The notes under the pieces were generated by a model, which did no database searches, was not told the DNA's origin, and saw only the letters and a program-made list of their open reading frames with translations. Both the position numbers and the translations under genes were made by a program. This document shows, one piece after another, positions 61,030 to 64,000 of a DNA stretch of 64,000 bases. Numbering within the stretch: the first letter of the stretch is position 1; the number at the start of each line of letters is the position of its first letter. This stretch comes from Marchantia polymorpha subsp. ruderalis (taxonomy: Eukaryota; Streptophyta; Marchantiopsida; Marchantiales; Marchantiaceae), in contig AP031353.1 in NCBI GenBank assembly GCA_037833965.1, forward strand, positions 9,922,501 to 9,986,500, in the 5' to 3' direction.

Positions 61030-63115
61030 CTTTTGATAACAAGTGATTTGTTCCATTCCAAATTCTCTTGATAACAAATTATTTGTTTCATTCCAGCCTC
61101 TTTTGATAACAAGTCATTTACTTCATTCCAACCTCTTTCCATATCAAGTCATTTGTTTCATTCCAACCTCTTTTGATAACAAGTCATTTACTTCACTCCA
61201 ACTTCTCTCCATATCAAGTCATTTGTTTCATTCCAACCTCTTTTGATAAAAAAGTCATTTACTTCACTCCAACCTCTTTCAATATCAAGTCATTTGTTTC
61301 ATTCCAACCTCTTTTGATTACAAGTCATTTACTTCACTCCAACCTCTTTCAATATCAAGTCATTTGTTCCATTCCAAATTCTCTTGATAACAAATTATTT
61401 GTTTCATTCCAGCCTCTTTTGATAACAAGTCATTTTCTTCACTCCAACCTCTTTTCATATGAAGTAATTTGTTTCATTTCAACCTCTTTTGATAAAAAAG
61501 TCATTTCCTTCACTCCAACCTCTTTTGATAACAAGTCATTTCCTTCACTCCAACCTCTTTTGATAACAAGTCATTTCCTTCACTCCAACCTCTTTTGATA
61601 ACAAATCATTTTCTTCACTCCAACCTCTTTCAATAACAAATCATTTGTTTCATTCTAACCTCTTTCAATAACAAGTCATTTCCTTCACTACAACCTTTTT
61701 CAATATCAAGTCATTTGTTTCATTCCAAACTCTTTTGATAAAAAGTCATTTACTTCACTCCAAGCTCTTTCAATATCAAGTCATTTGTTTCATTCCAACC
61801 TCTTTTGATAACATGTCATTTCCTCCACTCTAACCTCTTTTGATATCAAGTCATTTTCTTCACTCTAACCTCTTTTGATATCAAGTCATTTTCTTCACTC
61901 CAACCTCTTGTTATCAAGTCATTTCCTTCACTCCAACCTCTTTCAATAACAAGTGATTTACTTCATTCCAACCTCTTTTGATAACAAATCATTTCCTTCA
62001 CTCCAACCTCTTTCAATAACAAGTCATTTGTTTTATTCCAACCTCTTTTGATAACAAGTCATTTACTTCAATCCAACCTCTTTCAATAACAAGTCATTTG
62101 TTTCATTCCAACCTCTTTTGATAACAAGTCATTTACTTCAATCCAACCTCTTTCAATAACAAGTCATTTGTTTCATTCCAAACTCTTTTGATAACAATTC
62201 ATTTCCTTCACTCCAAGCTCAATTATTATCAAGTCATTTGTTTGATTCCAACCTCTTTTGATAACAACTCATTTCCTTCACTCCAACCTTTTTCAATAAC
62301 AAGTCATTTCCTTCACTCCAACCTCTTTCAACATCAAGTCATTTGTTTCATTCCAACCTCTTTTGATAACAATTCATTTCCTTCACTTCAAGCTCTTTCA
62401 ATATCAAGTCATTTCCTTCACTCCAACCTTTTTCAATAACAAGTCATTTCCTTCACTCCAACCTCTTTTGATATCAAGTCATTTCCTTCACTCCAACCTC
62501 TTTCAATCACAAGTCATTTCCTTCACTCCAACCTCTTTCAATCACAAGTCATTTACTTCATTCCAACCTCTTTTGATAACAAGTCATTTCCTTCACTCCA
62601 ACCTCTTTCAATAACAAGTCATTTCCTTCACTCCAACCTCTTTTAACATAAAGTCATTTGTTTCATTCTAACCTCTTTTGATAACAAGTCATTTACTTCA
62701 CTCCAACATCTTTCAACATCAAGTCATTTGTTTCATTCCAACCTCTTTCGATAACAAGTCATTTACTTCACTCCAACCTCTTCCAATATCAAGTCATTTG
62801 TTTCATTCCAACCGCTTTTGATAACAAGTCATTTCCTTCACTCCAACCTCTTTTGATAACAAGTCATTTCCTTCATTCCAACCTATTCCAACATCAAGTC
62901 ATTTGTTTCATTCCAACCTCTGTTGATAACAAGTCATTTCCTTCACTCCAACCTCTTTCAATAACAAGTCATTTACTTCACTCCAAATTCTTTCAACATC
63001 AAGTCATTTGTTTCATTCCAACCTCTTTTGATAACAAGTCATTTCTTTAACTCCAACCTCTGTTGATGACAAGTCAATTGTTTCATTCCAAATTCTTTTG
63101 ATAACATGTCATTTC
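61030..63115. repeat. 35-bp minisatellite array, about 60 copies, two alternating variants
   Basis: Nearly 2.1 kb of tandem 35-bp units sharing the core AAGTCATTT and TTCA(C/T)TCCAACCTCTTT. Variant A reads TTTTGATAACAAGTCATTTA or TTTCC, then TTCACTCCAACC. Variant B reads TTTCAATATCAAGTCATTTG, then TTTCATTCCAACC. In much of the array A and B alternate, giving a 70-bp higher-order period. Elsewhere A or B runs occur. Because 35 is not a multiple of three, three units make one 35-residue period, so long open frames inside (for example 61173-61598) are artefacts. Edges grade into AT-rich DNA. Confidence 0.97.
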
Positions 63116-63281
63116 TTTCCTTTTTACTTTTTTTCATAGCGATTAAACTGGAAATATATTTATGTTTCATTAATTCTTAAAATAAACAAGAATAAATCCA
63201 TCAAACAAGAAATAAGAAAATCTATCATAAATCATGACCAAATTAATTAGAACAGACGTTTTGGTTACATCTTACATATTG

Positions 63282-63317
63282 ACTAGCATACAAATTCTAT
63301 AGAATTTGTATGCTAGT
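63282..63317. repeat. Perfect 36-bp palindrome
   Basis: ACTAGCATACAAATTCTA at 63282-63299 is followed directly by its exact reverse complement at 63300-63317, without a spacer. It sits 165 bp beyond the minisatellite and 250 bp before the next start codon. Confidence 0.95.
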
Positions 63318-63392
63318 AAAAATATTGATAATCATTTGAAGTCAAATGCATGATAGAAGAGATCTTCATCGGAGCTAGAGATCTACATCTAC

Positions 63393-63398
63393 TATAAA
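63393..63398 (+). promoter_or_regulatory. TATA box of the S-protein-like gene
   Basis: TATAAA 169 bp before the ATG at 63567, in a suitable context (CTACTATAAATGGG). Confidence 0.55.
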
Positions 63399-63566
63399 TG
63401 GGAACTTTTGCATAAAGTTTCAACTTGTTTAGTATGGTCTGGAAGAGAGAGTTCAAGGATTCTGTACTTTGGTGAATGAGTTTCTGATGCTTCCATATCT
63501 AATCTTGCACTGTAATTTCACCTGTTAGGTCACATTTGGGATCATCACTAGATATCTGCAGTCAAT

Positions 63567-64000
63567 ATGTTGAAGACTATCATCACTTTGCTTTTGACTT
63601 TCTCCACTTTTCTCAAGCTGGAGGCCAAAGTTCACTTCATCAATAGCACCAATTCCCAGAGTGCAATTTCAATTCCGTGTTCTGACATGATCCACTATTC
63701 TCAGACGTTTGCAAGCAAGAAGACCGTGCTTGAATGTCACTCCGTTTCTAATCCTGGAAGATCAGCTACTTTGGAAGTGAGTAGACCTGGAGAGATAGCA
63801 TTTTTCAATCCGTTTGATGTCGATCCCCAATCACAACTCTGGGAGTGTGTAGCCCATCTTACTCTCGCTAACAACGATGTGAGATGTGCTAGATTCAATG
63901 CTTGGGGTGATCCTAGGCATGCGATCGAGATGTGTGGCGGTTCTCGTTCATGTCATCAATGTAAGTGGATTGCAGATCAACGTGACATAGCTATGGACGA
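63567..64000 (+). CDS. Secreted cysteine-rich protein, S-protein homologue (SPH)-like, truncated by window end
   Basis: The frame is open from the ATG to the end of the window, with 144 codons visible. Residues 1-20 (MLKTIITLLLTFSTFLKLEA) are a clear signal peptide, so the protein is secreted. The mature part starts KVHFINSTNS and carries Cys at 38, 57, 94, 107, 123, 129 and 132. The pattern LWEC, then FNAW, then C....C..CKWIA resembles plant self-incompatibility S1-type proteins, which have tlfWC...F..y...C..CxW.v..dG. The family forms small secreted beta-sandwich proteins, and most members have unknown ligands. The similarity is modest, so another Cys-rich secreted family is possible. The 3' end is outside the window. 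Confidence 0.5.
   Translation, partial: MLKTIITLLLTFSTFLKLEAKVHFINSTNSQSAISIPCSDMIHYSQTFASKKTVLECHSVSNPGRSATLEVSRPGEIAFFNPFDVDPQSQLWECVAHLTLANNDVRCARFNAWGDPRHAIEMCGGSRSCHQCKWIADQRDIAMD

Noticed and set aside
61173..62614. Long repetitive frames (ITSHFLHSNLF-type) in the minisatellite
   Set aside because: They arise because three 35-bp units equal 105 bp and the unit lacks stops in one phase. There is no promoter, and composition matches the repeat.
61030..63115. CRISPR array
   Set aside because: Units are contiguous without unique spacers, and the host is a plant genome.

Overview
The window is nuclear DNA of a land plant. Genes have short exons with GT-AG introns. There is a plant-type methylesterase, a YODA-clade MAPKKK beginning MPWWGKS, an R2R3-MYB of the GKQCRERW/IKK type, a plastid-targeted membrane protein and an S-protein-like secreted protein. 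GC-rich, partly intronless gene bodies alternate with very AT-rich gene-free stretches. Long pyrimidine- or purine-rich leaders and an S-protein-like gene fit a bryophyte, with a Marchantia-like liverwort the best guess. The species is an inference, not shown by any single feature.

Layout. 1-3.7 kb: AT-rich waste with a decayed Ty1/copia reverse-transcriptase remnant and two small tandem duplications. 4.4-6.8 kb: cofactor-independent phosphoglycerate mutase (+), intronless, with a duplicated 117-bp promoter block and a TATA box. 8.2-8.5 kb: a weak unidentified three-exon gene (-). 9.1-12.5 kb: ten-exon plastid DedA/VTT-like membrane protein (-). 14.7-18.1 kb: five-exon R2R3-MYB (+). 19.9-27.1 kb: eleven-exon YODA-like MAPKKK (-) with a long GA-rich leader (27.1-29.5 kb). 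30.5-36.3 kb: AT-rich gene desert with an inverted repeat. 38.8-42.3 kb: intronless MTP12-type zinc transporter (+) with an exceptionally long His-rich loop. 46.7-47.9 kb: four-exon PAM16 (+). 51.3-51.6 kb: complete MITE with 8-bp target duplication. 55.0-56.7 kb: four-exon methylesterase (+). 59.7-60.3 kb: broken gene fragments. 61.0-63.1 kb: about 60 copies of a 35-bp minisatellite. 63.57 kb to the end: 5' part of a secreted S-protein-like gene (+).

The genes are unrelated housekeeping and regulatory loci (glycolysis, mitochondrial import, Golgi zinc loading, MAPK signalling, transcription, hormone-ester hydrolysis), as is usual in plant chromosomes. There is no operon or functional cluster. 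Multi-exon models were built by hand from splice signals, reading-frame phase and family motifs. In each case the summed coding length is a multiple of three. The most unusual items are the His-rich transporter loop, the alternating minisatellite with its artefactual long ORFs, the intact MITE, a perfect 36-bp palindrome, and the duplicated promoter block of the mutase gene. I found no convincing new multi-gene system.
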